Shown one piece after another: positions 11,844 to 21,380 of a stretch of 64,000 bases of DNA. The position numbers and the translations under genes are program-made. Under the pieces are notes generated by a model. The model had not been told where the DNA came from. It ran no database searches and worked only from the letters and a program-made list of their open reading frames with translations. The stretch lies in assembly GCF_947496855.1 (NCBI RefSeq), contig NZ_CANMED010000005.1, positions 124,001 through 188,000 on the forward strand, given 5' to 3'. Source of the DNA: an uncultured Aquimarina sp. GTDB taxonomy: Bacteria; Bacteroidota; Bacteroidia; Flavobacteriales; Flavobacteriaceae. The stretch's first letter is position 1; every line of letters starts with the position of its first letter.

Positions 11844-13115
11844 TTATTTAATGAATAAAAAGGATTGTTTTGAGTTCTTACTTTTACTAACCAGTAAATA
11901 TGGGCCAGAAGGAAGTTCTGAAACATCCATAGTTTCTGAGACATTTTTTGAATTTAGTTCTTTAATAATTCGTCCCTGAAGATCTACTATCTGTAACACT
12001 TTAGTATTAGTAGACAATCCTCCTATGTAGATAATATTATCTTTCACAGGATTAGGATAAACTACCATTTTCTCTTCAACATCTTCAATGCCTGATGATC
12101 TATTACATCCTGGTACTGAAGCAGCATTACTGAAGTATAGCGTGAAGTCTTTCGTTTTAGAAACTAATACAAAATTATCTCCATCTCTCGTAACCCAATA
12201 AGATCCATCAAGACCTTCAAATCCAGTATTATTCAAAGTAACTTCTGGATTAGAATTCTTAAGCTGAAACGTCATGGTACTCTTAAAGTCTACATACCAT
12301 TCTGGAGATCCATTATTCGTATTAACAGCAAATTGATATAGTCCGTTATTAGATGGAACCCAATTAATGGTGAACTTTCGGAAATTACCTAGTTTTGGCC
12401 CATCATTACCTAAGATATGTACATTAGAATACGATATCTTATCCATAGCACTAAGACCACTATTGATCGGAGTACCAAATGAGCAATTATTATTGCCATC
12501 TCCATCGCCTCCATTATCATCGTCTGCTGCTACTGTTAAGGTAAAAGTCGCTTCGTTTTGCTTGCCTTCATTATCAGTAGCTACAGCTTTCACTGTATAC
12601 GTCCCTGCAGAACGTCCATTCACTTCTTGTGGATTAGGAGAACCATTGTGTCCCCATTCATATGGTGATACGCTTTCTTGACGTATGAGACTATTATTGA
12701 TAAATAATTTTACATTAGATACGCTACCATCCGAATCAGAAGCATTAGCTACTACGGTAAGATCATATCCTTCTTGTACCGTAATATTACCAGATGGTGA
12801 AGCAAAAGAAACATTCGGAGCCTGATTACTCGTTTGCGCTTTAACAATTACCGTTCTTGAAACTTCTGTAGAAAGCCCTTCCTGTCCATTTTCAAAAGCT
12901 CTTGCGCCGATTGTATATGTCCCTGCTGCTGTTGGTGTCCAAGTAACTGTATAAGGAGCTGTTTGATCTTGATCATAATAGCCTCCATTTACTTTAAAAT
13001 TAACGCGATCTACGTCGCCATCTGGATCCGATGCATTTGCTCGTAAAGTAATCGTTTCTCCTAAAGTAAACTCTTGATTATTCTGAGAAGGGTTTGTTAA
13101 AGCAACCGTTGGCGG
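11844..13115 (-). repeat. Duplicated 3' gene cassette, copy 3
   Basis: Encodes two Ig-like domains, module X and the sorting domain of the PL14-like gene. It is the closest match to 9623-10891 and shares its last ~650 bp with 6692-7340. The three copies sit at the same reading position in three consecutive genes. Confidence 0.75.
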
Positions 13116-14090
13116 TTTGTTTGGCCCGTTATCTGAATCAGAACATCCTGTCCAAACTTTAAAATCATCAAAAAATGTATATTCTGTTCTTGGAGAATGC
13201 CAAACAGGATCTGTTCTACTTCCTCCGCGATAGGTATTCATAATCAGAGCATTGATTTTTAAATTACTTTTTCCGGAGTTACGAATTTTGGCATTATTGT
13301 CACGATAGGTTTCTTCTCCATCGATCCACATAATCACGGTACCGTTTCTTTGCCCAGGTGTATTCATCTTAATATATTGACGGATGGTATACCACTTGTT
13401 ATCCTGAAGGTTAGAATATATTCTTTTGCCATCTCCGCAATCTCCATCCACTCTAGGATCTCCATTTGTTTTATCAGCGAAATAGCTATAAAGGATAAGA
13501 TAAGGTGCATTGGTTTGTGCCCTGTTTCTTCTCCACATCAAACGTGCTGACCATCCATTTTTATTATACTTACATCCAGATGGAATGGTTCCACGACCCG
13601 TACTTTCACTATTAATACCACTGGTCGAACCTCCCAACCCTGGTAATTTTCCACCAGTAGCCCAGAAAAAATTATCATCAAATTTTACTCTATACTCTAA
13701 ATATGCTTCATCTACTCCATCAAAATAGGGGTCAAATAGAAAACCACCAGATCTACCTGAGGCATCATTTTTTAAGTACTGCGCGCGTAAAGTCCCATTG
13801 ACAATTCTAGTCTCTTGTGGCGTGTTTTCTATCAAATTACTTGCGGCACCAGGGCCTTCCACCCCTCTATAAGTAGATGCAGTCCAAGGTTTTACTTTAT
13901 TATTAAAATCACTTTTTATGTCTGAAATAGAATATCGCCTGTTATTCCAATTATTAAAATCTACATCAATAATCGTATTACATTGAGCGAAACTATTTTG
14001 AGTATTAAAAAGAAGTAAAATTAGCATCATAAGTGATAGCGTAAAAACATTCTTATTTATATCCCGTTTATAAACAATCTTTTCTTTCAT
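11844..14090 (-). CDS. Secreted PL14-like polysaccharide lyase with T9SS sorting domain
   Basis: 748 residues. Signal peptide about 1-35. Residues about 40-315 match the polysaccharide lyase family 14 pattern: a GGKLPGLGG motif (146-154, Lys148 is a likely active-site residue), ARLMWRR (182-188), a [18 protein letters not shown] stretch near 233-250 and [10 protein letters not shown] near 304-313. PL14 enzymes cleave alginate or polyglucuronate by beta-elimination. Ig-like domains (326-417, 424-522), module X (536-662) and a T9SS type A domain (675-748) follow. The gene sits 43 nt downstream of a second, more diverged PL14-like gene. Which uronate it attacks is open; the absence of any other alginate gene in the window favours a glucuronate-type substrate, weakly. 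Confidence 0.78.
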   Translation of the reverse strand: MKEKIVYKRDINKNVFTLSLMMLILLLFNTQNSFAQCNTIIDVDFNNWNNRRYSISDIKSDFNNKVKPWTASTYRGVEGPGAASNLIENTPQETRIVNGTLRAQYLKNDASGRSGGFLFDPYFDGVDEAYLEYRVKFDDNFFWATGGKLPGLGGSTSGINSESTGRGTIPSGCKYNKNGWSARLMWRRNRAQTNAPYLILYSYFADKTNGDPRVDGDCGDGKRIYSNLQDNKWYTIRQYIKMNTPGQRNGTVIMWIDGEETYRDNNAKIRNSGKSNLKINALIMNTYRGGSRTDPVWHSPRTEYTFFDDFKVWTGCSDSDNGPNKPPTVALTNPSQNNQEFTLGETITLRANASDPDGDVDRVNFKVNGGYYDQDQTAPYTVTWTPTAAGTYTIGARAFENGQEGLSTEVSRTVIVKAQTSNQAPNVSFASPSGNITVQEGYDLTVVANASDSDGSVSNVKLFINNSLIRQESVSPYEWGHNGSPNPQEVNGRSAGTYTVKAVATDNEGKQNEATFTLTVAADDDNGGDGDGNNNCSFGTPINSGLSAMDKISYSNVHILGNDGPKLGNFRKFTINWVPSNNGLYQFAVNTNNGSPEWYVDFKSTMTFQLKNSNPEVTLNNTGFEGLDGSYWVTRDGDNFVLVSKTKDFTLYFSNAASVPGCNRSSGIEDVEEKMVVYPNPVKDNIIYIGGLSTNTKVLQIVDLQGRIIKELNSKNVSETMDVSELPSGPYLLVSKSKNSKQSFLFIK

Positions 14091-14133
14091 GATTATAAAA
14101 TTTCTAATTAGTTAATAAGTTAAGTTTGTGTAA

Positions 14134-15996
14134 TTAATTTTTTATTAGTTTATATCTTTTAGGATCACTCTTAAAAGATTTTAGCTCGATAAAATAAAGA
14201 CCTTGGGTTAATGATGTTACATCAATAGAAACCGTATTTTCTTTACCTGGATTTATAGATTTAACTTTCTGACTATTCATATTATAAATCACTATTTCAC
14301 TAACTGATGGGTCAACACCGCTAAATAAAACTGAACTATTGGTAGGATTTGGGTAATAAGAAAAGTTAGTTATATTATTCTGGTCTGGTCGAGATCTATT
14401 ACTACACGAAGGAGCCTGATCATCATTACTGAAGTATAATGAGAATCCTTCAGTTTTTGATACCATTACAAAACTATCTCCATCTCTAGTTACCCAATAG
14501 GAACCATCTAATCCAGATATTCCAGATTCATTAATTGTTATTGATGGACTAGATTGTCCAAGTGTATGCCTTAGCTTAGTTTTTAGATCTAGATAATAGC
14601 TTGGAACTCCATTATTCGTGTTTATAGCAAATTGATATAATCCATTGCCGGCTGCATTCCAATTAATAGTAATCTTTCTGAAATTTTCTAAAGTTGGTCC
14701 GTTATTTCCTAAGACATATACCTCAGAAAAGGATGTCTTATTAATACTTGAGATACTATTACTAATAGGAGTATTAAAAGAACAATTATCGCCTCCATCA
14801 GTATCTTCACTTTTTACGGTTAACGTAAATGTAGTTTCTGAAGTTAATCCTTCATTATCGGTTGCTACTGCTTTAAAAACATGAGCACCAACAGATAAAT
14901 TATTTACCTCATCAGGATTTGGTGATGATGCATGACCCCATTCATAAGGAGCAACACTTTCTTGTCGTATCAGGTTATTATCGACATAAAGTTTTACATT
15001 ACTTATACTACCATCAGTATCAGATGCATTAACCTTAACATCAAGACTATATCCTTCATCAACTATAATATCACTAGTGGGTGTCGCAAATGATATCATT
15101 GGAGGTTCATTTGTATCGCCACCATTTCCTCCACCTCCGTTATCTCCACCAGAATTTCCAATTCTTGTCTTTGAGACGATAAAATCATCAAAGTAAGCTT
15201 CTAGATCTTTAGTAGGTTGAAAAGTCTCATCACTACCTCCGAAAAAGGTGGATAGATATATAATATTAAGATGAATATCTCCTTCGTCTGCTTGTCTATA
15301 ATCTCCATTATCTGTAATATCTATAGCCAAATCTCCATTCAACCAACCTCTCATAATCCCGTCATTTTGTCCAGGAGTATTTAGCTTATTATACATTTCG
15401 ACATGGTTCCATTGTCCTTTTTTAAACTTCACCTGGTCCGCTTGAGGTTCTCCATTTGGTTCATCATAAGGGTCAGTTAGACTCCAGTTAATAGATGCAT
15501 GCCATCCATCCCAAGTAGGTTCCGTATTATAATGTACATAAAACTCAACGAGTCCATCGTACCTCCACATTAATCGCAGAGACATATTTCGTTCTGAAGT
15601 TTGATATGCTAATCCCGGTAGTTTACCTCCTGCCCGAAACTCAAAATCTTCAGGAAAATATATCCAATAACTTATGTATAATTCATCAAATTCACCTTCT
15701 ACATCAAAGGGAACTTTAGTGTGCATACCACTTTGTCCAGTTTTAACCTGTCCTTTAGGATATTTAACATCTAATACCTTACCACGGTTTTCAAAATCTG
15801 AGATATGTACTCTTCCTTCATCCGCTCCTTTGCAAAATGAAACATTTAAAGCTTCTTTAATCTGATCTCTATTGTATTGACCAGAAGATAGATGATCAAA
15901 ATCATATTGATATACATAGTTTTCCTGAGCAAATAAAAATGAGGCAAAGCTTAATAAAACTATCGTAATACTGTTTTTTATGTATTTGTGATTCAT
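14134..15996 (-). CDS. Secreted PL14-like polysaccharide lyase, second copy, with T9SS sorting domain
   Basis: I place the start at the ATG at 15996 (620 residues), because from there a normal signal peptide begins (MNHKYIKNS... ending LFAQ); an upstream in-frame ATG at 16032 would add 12 hydrophobic residues before the charged n-region. Numbering from the upstream ATG, residues about 38-290 are PL14-like: AGGKLPGLA (134-142), LRLMWRYDG (152-160), a NKLNTPGQNDG segment (215-225) and AYFDDFIVS (279-287). One Ig-like domain (309-406), module X (417-543) and a T9SS type A domain (556-632) follow, with a Gly/Asn-rich linker at 294-307. Its module X and sorting domain are more diverged than in the three genes downstream. 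Likely a uronate-polymer lyase. Confidence 0.75.
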   Translation of the reverse strand: MNHKYIKNSITIVLLSFASFLFAQENYVYQYDFDHLSSGQYNRDQIKEALNVSFCKGADEGRVHISDFENRGKVLDVKYPKGQVKTGQSGMHTKVPFDVEGEFDELYISYWIYFPEDFEFRAGGKLPGLAYQTSERNMSLRLMWRYDGLVEFYVHYNTEPTWDGWHASINWSLTDPYDEPNGEPQADQVKFKKGQWNHVEMYNKLNTPGQNDGIMRGWLNGDLAIDITDNGDYRQADEGDIHLNIIYLSTFFGGSDETFQPTKDLEAYFDDFIVSKTRIGNSGGDNGGGGNGGDTNEPPMISFATPTSDIIVDEGYSLDVKVNASDTDGSISNVKLYVDNNLIRQESVAPYEWGHASSPNPDEVNNLSVGAHVFKAVATDNEGLTSETTFTLTVKSEDTDGGDNCSFNTPISNSISSINKTSFSEVYVLGNNGPTLENFRKITINWNAAGNGLYQFAINTNNGVPSYYLDLKTKLRHTLGQSSPSITINESGISGLDGSYWVTRDGDSFVMVSKTEGFSLYFSNDDQAPSCSNRSRPDQNNITNFSYYPNPTNSSVLFSGVDPSVSEIVIYNMNSQKVKSINPGKENTVSIDVTSLTQGLYFIELKSFKSDPKRYKLIKN

Positions 15997-16030
15997 TTTT
16001 TTTTGTATGTGTTGAATTATTAGAATAATC

Positions 16031-16057
16031 ATCAGGTAGCTTCTATAACTACCTGAT
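16031..16057 (-). other. Intergenic hairpin between array genes
   Basis: A perfect 9-bp stem (16031-16039 with 16049-16057) with a 9-nt loop, 22 nt beyond the stop codon of the GH5/beta-helix gene. No strong T-run follows on the minus strand, so it may be a partial terminator or a stabilising stem. Confidence 0.45.
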
Positions 16058-16078
16058 AATTATTTAGGTTAAGGCTAA

Positions 16079-19000
16079 TTATTGCTTAGTAAACAGTACA
16101 GATTTTCTGAATTTTAATCCCTTAATAATTAGGACGTACATCCCTGATTTAAGATTAGAAACATCTAAACCTGCTTCTGTATTTTCAATGAATTTTTGCA
16201 GTACAATCTTTCCTTGCATATCTGCGACCTCTAATGTTGATTTTTCCTGAGCAATACCGGTTACATTAAGTATGTCATCATTAACAGGGTTTGGAAATAA
16301 TTTAATATCTACTAACTTTTCTTGATCTACTGGTAATCTATTATCATTACAATTAGGAGGTGTATTAGAATTACTAAAGTAAATTGTAAAGCCACTATTT
16401 TTAGAAACCATCACAAAATTATCTCCATCTTTTGCTACCCAATACGATCCATCTAATCCTTCAAAACCTGTATTAGTTAATGTAACTTCTGGGTTAGAAT
16501 TCGTAAGTTGGAACGTCATTGTGCTTTTAAAGTCTACATACCAATCCGGAGATCCATTATTCGTATTAATTGCGAATTGATATAATCCATTGTTTTGAGG
16601 AACCCAGTTTATAGTAAATTTCCTAAAATTATTCAGGGATGGGCCACCATTTCCTAATACATGAACATTAGAAAACGATACTCTATCAAATCCGGGTAAT
16701 GAACTATTAAGGGGAGTGTTAAATTCACAAGTACTACCACCACCTGTATCTTCGCCTTGAACTGTTAACGTAAAAATAGTTTCAGAAGTAGCTCCTTCAT
16801 TATCTGTAGCTACAGCTTTAAATATATAGTCTCCAACCGGTAAATTAGTTGTTTCACTAGGATTAGGTGATGTGCCGTGCCCCCATTCATAAGGATCAAA
16901 TTTTTCTTGTCTTACAAGACTACCATTAATATAAAGTTTTACATTATCTATGGTTCCATTACTGTCAGACGCATTTACTTTAACATAAAGACTACTATAT
17001 CCTTCATCAACCGTTAAATTACCAGAAGGCGTTTCAAAAGAAACTGCGGGAGGTGTGTTGTCTCCTCCCGTATCACTAGATACGGAAACATTTACATTAC
17101 CAGAAGTTTTAGTAGCTCCATCGTTATCTGTTGCTCTAGCTGTTAAATTGTAATTACCTGCTTGGGCATTATTAATTGTGTAAGAATAAGGAGCACTGTT
17201 GTCTTCACCTAATTTCGAACTGCCTCTAAAAAACTCTACTTTGGTTACCGATCCGTCAGAATCACTTGCATTGGCGTTGATCTGAATATTTGCTCCTGTA
17301 TTAAAATTAGTTCCATTATTAGGAGATGTAATACTAACAGTTGGATCTTGATTTCCTCCACCCCCTTCACAAGGAATTATATTCCAGCTCGGGCAAGATT
17401 CTGTTACGAAATTTATTGTCCCATCGCTTATTGGAAAATCTGGCGAATTTGGATTACGTGTATTATCCCATACATGAATTTCTGAAGGATCTCCTTGTTT
17501 TTTTCTTGCTGTCGGAATTTCGTTTGCTCTACTACCTAAATTAAAAGTATTATCAAAAATCGCATTTCTAAAACCTGTATTGAATCCAGTTCCTCTATCT
17601 AAGAAATCCACTCCAGCATTAATAATTGTAGATCCGTCCAAATTAAAGGTGTTGTTATATACAAAACCATAAGCTCCTTTAAGATCAATAAATGCATCTG
17701 CACTATTTTCTCCAGAAATACCATCTGCAGAGAAAGTACAATCACGTATAATTGTATTTTTAGTACCTTCTTTTACATCTACTCCTTCAGCCGTAACATT
17801 AGGACCAACGATACAACCTTCTATGGTGTTATTATCGCAACTAGGATTGTACTTATTGTCAAAAATATCACCAGCTTGTCCAGAACTTTCATGTTGTCCT
17901 TTATCAGATCCTACATACAAACCTTCTCCTATGCCTGGTTTTTTAATCCCTACGTTATATACACGACAATTTTTAACTAGATTATTACTAGATCCATCTC
18001 TTAGGTGAATTCCTTCTTCTCCTAATTCACGTACTACAACATTTTCAATAATACCATTGTTAGCATTATCAAGAACAAGCCCTTTGGACCCTTCTTCAAG
18101 AATTAAATCTTTAAGTATCCAATAATCACCTAGAATAAACATTACATATCCATCATATGTTCCATTTATTCCTTTCAGAATTGGAGGGTTTGAAGGATTT
18201 TGAGCTCTTAGCGTAATTGGTTGTGATGCAGTACCATTCTTGTCTGATCCAAATCTTGTTGCCTTATTACCAAAATTAAACTTATCAGGGGCAGTGTACG
18301 TTCCCGATGCTACTATAATTTCATCTCCTGGTTGTGCATTTTCCATAGCATTTCTGATACAGTCAACGGTATTACAATTAATCGTTCCACTAGGACCGTC
18401 AGGATCACCTCCATCATCTTCTGACCAGTTTTTAATAAGATCTTTTATATAATCACCAGTTGGTGTCAGCTGATCGCTTTTTAATCCATTAATTCCTTTA
18501 CCCAATTCTACTACAGAAGATCTTTCAGCTCTACTAGGATCGTTATTACTAGGCTTGTCACTAACTGACCAATTAACGTGACTAATACTATTGTCTTTAA
18601 AAAATTGCATCCATCTCTCTGTTTCTGGAATTTCTAAAGCTCCATCGCCACTAGCATCAACTGCTCCCCATTCTGTAACGAATAATGCGATACCATTATT
18701 CATTGCGGTTGTTGCTTTTTGTCTTAAACCATTTGTATGCGTTCCTGCATAAAAATGCAATGTGTATGCTGTGTTTGAATCATTAATAGGGTTGTTAGAA
18801 GCAACATCTACATCCTGAGACCAAGTTGGAGAACCTACAATAATCAAATTATCTGGATCTTCAGATCTAATGGCTGCAATTACAGTTTCTGAGTAACTTT
18901 TTACTGTTGACCAGGATTGATTAATGGGCTCATTATAGATCTCGTAGATCACATTGGGTTGATTACCATAAAGAGACGCCATTTCTTTAAAAAAGTCGGC

Positions 19001-19447
19001 AGCCTCAGAAGTAAAATCTTCTGCCTCGTGGGTATGCCAATCAATAATTACATAGATTCCCTGATCAATAGCAGCATCAATTATTTTTCTGATTTTATTT
19101 TTCTGCAAATTTGGACTGTCAATATAACCAGTACCGCCATCCCAATTTTCTTTAACACCCATTGCTGCCCGTATTATTGAGCTATTCCAATTACTTGCTA
19201 GATGCCCAACCGTTTCAGCATCATAAAAATCCGAAGTATCTCCTGCATTACTCCAAAACAGGCTGTTCCCAGCTAGGCTAACTTCTTGATTGTTCTTATC
19301 AACAATTCTATTTCCCTGCACTTTTAATCTTCCATGTTTTTGGACGACTGTTTGAGCGGTTCCGCCCGCCCAAATAAATAATAGCATTACTAACCAAAAT
19401 AATTGATTAGTTGAAAAATGTTTCTTGTGTGTGTAGTACATTTTCAT
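16079..19447 (-). CDS. Secreted GH5 cellulase fused to a parallel beta-helix domain, T9SS-sorted
   Basis: 1122 residues. Signal peptide about 1-32. Residues 35-342 are a GH5 endoglucanase (subfamily 2-like): IDWHTH (135-140), IYEIYNEP with acid/base Glu173, and FVTEWGAVD with nucleophile Glu259, so the catalytic pair is intact. Residues about 355-695 are a right-handed parallel beta-helix: the opening [16 protein letters not shown] (371-386) resembles PL6 and other uronate-lyase-like helices, followed by Asn-rich rungs. No helix catalytic residues can be assigned safely. Two Ig-like domains (700-792, 798-895), module X (907-1033) and a T9SS type A domain (1045-1122) complete it. It could cut beta-1,4-glucan with the GH5 half while the helix binds or cleaves a second polymer. 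As the first gene of the array it is preceded by 1 kb of non-coding DNA. Confidence 0.75.
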   Translation of the reverse strand: MKMYYTHKKHFSTNQLFWLVMLLFIWAGGTAQTVVQKHGRLKVQGNRIVDKNNQEVSLAGNSLFWSNAGDTSDFYDAETVGHLASNWNSSIIRAAMGVKENWDGGTGYIDSPNLQKNKIRKIIDAAIDQGIYVIIDWHTHEAEDFTSEAADFFKEMASLYGNQPNVIYEIYNEPINQSWSTVKSYSETVIAAIRSEDPDNLIIVGSPTWSQDVDVASNNPINDSNTAYTLHFYAGTHTNGLRQKATTAMNNGIALFVTEWGAVDASGDGALEIPETERWMQFFKDNSISHVNWSVSDKPSNNDPSRAERSSVVELGKGINGLKSDQLTPTGDYIKDLIKNWSEDDGGDPDGPSGTINCNTVDCIRNAMENAQPGDEIIVASGTYTAPDKFNFGNKATRFGSDKNGTASQPITLRAQNPSNPPILKGINGTYDGYVMFILGDYWILKDLILEEGSKGLVLDNANNGIIENVVVRELGEEGIHLRDGSSNNLVKNCRVYNVGIKKPGIGEGLYVGSDKGQHESSGQAGDIFDNKYNPSCDNNTIEGCIVGPNVTAEGVDVKEGTKNTIIRDCTFSADGISGENSADAFIDLKGAYGFVYNNTFNLDGSTIINAGVDFLDRGTGFNTGFRNAIFDNTFNLGSRANEIPTARKKQGDPSEIHVWDNTRNPNSPDFPISDGTINFVTESCPSWNIIPCEGGGGNQDPTVSITSPNNGTNFNTGANIQINANASDSDGSVTKVEFFRGSSKLGEDNSAPYSYTINNAQAGNYNLTARATDNDGATKTSGNVNVSVSSDTGGDNTPPAVSFETPSGNLTVDEGYSSLYVKVNASDSNGTIDNVKLYINGSLVRQEKFDPYEWGHGTSPNPSETTNLPVGDYIFKAVATDNEGATSETIFTLTVQGEDTGGGSTCEFNTPLNSSLPGFDRVSFSNVHVLGNGGPSLNNFRKFTINWVPQNNGLYQFAINTNNGSPDWYVDFKSTMTFQLTNSNPEVTLTNTGFEGLDGSYWVAKDGDNFVMVSKNSGFTIYFSNSNTPPNCNDNRLPVDQEKLVDIKLFPNPVNDDILNVTGIAQEKSTLEVADMQGKIVLQKFIENTEAGLDVSNLKSGMYVLIIKGLKFRKSVLFTKQ

Positions 19448-20461
19448 AATTAAGTTTAATTGTGTGTGTGTTATTATATTATTTTCAAATCACGTGATGT
19501 ATATAACCCAAATAGCAATAACTATATAGGTTTCTATACATATTATTACCCAAAGAAGATCTAGGCTAAATCATTAGCAATGGATAGTTAACAAAGTATA
19601 TTGTGCTTAACTTACTGAAGTTTTAAACCACGCTAAAACCCATTAAATTAGACAATACATCTAAGCTGGTCTATAACCATTACTAACGAGCCAGAAATTC
19701 TTCTGGTACGATCCAATATTTAAAAGTGATATATCCAAATTCCGGAAGGGTGGGAGATAGAATTTAGAAATCGATATTTATTTACTACTTGCTTTTTTTG
19801 TTCAATTCAGATTATTAGTTTCTGGAGCCATTAAAATTCATAGGTTTTTCTTAATTTTTACTTAATAATTTAATTTCCCAATTTCTGATTAAAGCCTTTA
19901 TTTTATTCTCTTTTTTTAAAAAGAGAAATCTGCAAATCTTATTATTTTACGTCCAAAAAGGGTAGTAATTTAGACGATCTCCTATTAACTCGTTTTATTT
20001 ATTTTTAGTATATCCTGAATTTGAAACATTTCAAATGAATAATATACCTAGATATTTTCTTATTCAGTTGTATTCAAGGAACCTTCCTTGGCAATGTAAA
20101 CATTGTCTATACTTAATGAATAAAAAAATAAATTCACTTTATCAATATATGTGTGAGTCATAGTAAAGGAGTTAATATTTAACGACTGTAATATTATGAC
20201 TAAATAAGATTTCTATAATACACTTTTAGGGGTAAATAAATACAGATATCTGTATTTCAGATTATTATAAAATTAAAAAAAGGGTGTTTACATATGAGCT
20301 TTACACAGATAACACATCATTTTGTCAAAAAATCTTAACACTATGAATACCTAAATTAGTTAAAAGTAAAATCCAGATATTTATAATTTAGATTAATATG
20401 ATTAATCTTTAAAATTTTGAACTTATGAAATATGCGAAGAAATCCAACTACTATCCAGTCA
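19448..20461. other. Long non-coding stretch upstream of the lyase array
   Basis: About 1 kb without a convincing gene. It is AT-rich and contains a 10-bp inverted repeat at 19906-19927 (TTCTCTTTTT arms) that could act as a terminator. I looked for a TAnnTTTG box on the minus strand ahead of the array and found none that matches fully. It probably holds the array promoter and the 3' region of the porP-like gene. Confidence 0.5.
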
Positions 20462-21376
20462 TTAAAATCCTTCACCTGATTTATAAGTAAGAATAAACCC
20501 ATTCGTGTTATTAAAAGGAGTAGCGCTGCCAAAAGCAGTATAACTATATGCAAAACGCCAATTTTTTAAAAAATAGAGTCCTACTAGTCCATTAAATGAT
20601 GAACTACTGCGATAACCAGCTCCAATCTCTACTCTATTTTTATAATTTGCAGATATATTAAAATCAAACTGAGCAGGCGCGTCTTCTTCAAACTTAACCA
20701 ACACACTTGGTTGTATTCGTATTTCTTCAAATCTATTGAGGTATAATCTATAACCTCCGTATAAGTAATAGGGCGTCTGAATGTTTACATTCTGATCAGA
20801 TGCGATATTATCAGAAAATAAATTTTGAACCGAAAATCCAAGATAGAGTTTATTATGATTATACAAAACTCCAAAACCAAAGGTCGGAACGGTTACATTC
20901 ACATCATTTTCAAAATTTGGATCGCCTTGTATGTTTAATCTTGTTAGATCTTCATTTAAAAACAATACTCCTGTAGTTAGGCCAAACGATAACATATTTG
21001 GATTATAATTCCACCATCTCGCTCGATTGTTATTCTCATCCAACAATATTTTATATGCATATGATGCAAAAATAGTTGTTGCTGATGTTACACCAATTTG
21101 ATCGCTTATAAAACCGCCACTAATTCCAACATTATTATCAAAAACACTTGTGTTAAGAATTCCTGAAAACGTTCTCGGGCTTCCTTCGAATTCATTTAGA
21201 TAACCAAAATTACTTATACTTACTTCTGTTTCTGGATGATAACCCGAATGTGCGGGATTAATTAACACTTGATTATAATAATAATCAGCAAAAACTGGTG
21301 TTTGTTGAGCTTTTATAGAACTATTAGTTAATGACAAAACTAGTGTTGTCAATATCAGATATATATATTTGGTCAT
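20462..21376 (-). CDS. PorP/SprF family type IX secretion system membrane protein
   Basis: 304 residues with a signal peptide (about 1-23, ending KAQ). The opening FADYYYNQVLINPAHSGY is the hallmark start of PorP/SprF proteins, followed by alternating beta strands of an outer-membrane barrel. In Flavobacteriia, SprF-like proteins are paired with, and needed for surface display of, T9SS substrates that carry type B sorting domains. Here the gene starts 4 nt after the stop of exactly such a substrate (21381-28556), so the two form an operon and probably a dedicated pair. It is not the core porP, judged by this pairing, but that cannot be proved here. Confidence 0.88.
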   Translation of the reverse strand: MTKYIYLILTTLVLSLTNSSIKAQQTPVFADYYYNQVLINPAHSGYHPETEVSISNFGYLNEFEGSPRTFSGILNTSVFDNNVGISGGFISDQIGVTSATTIFASYAYKILLDENNNRARWWNYNPNMLSFGLTTGVLFLNEDLTRLNIQGDPNFENDVNVTVPTFGFGVLYNHNKLYLGFSVQNLFSDNIASDQNVNIQTPYYLYGGYRLYLNRFEEIRIQPSVLVKFEEDAPAQFDFNISANYKNRVEIGAGYRSSSSFNGLVGLYFLKNWRFAYSYTAFGSATPFNNTNGFILTYKSGEGF

Positions 21377-21380
21377 AAGA

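Noticed and set aside
20356..20553. A 65-codon minus-strand frame overlapping the end of the porP-like gene
   Set aside because: It overlaps the PorP C-terminus in another frame and has no recognisable features.
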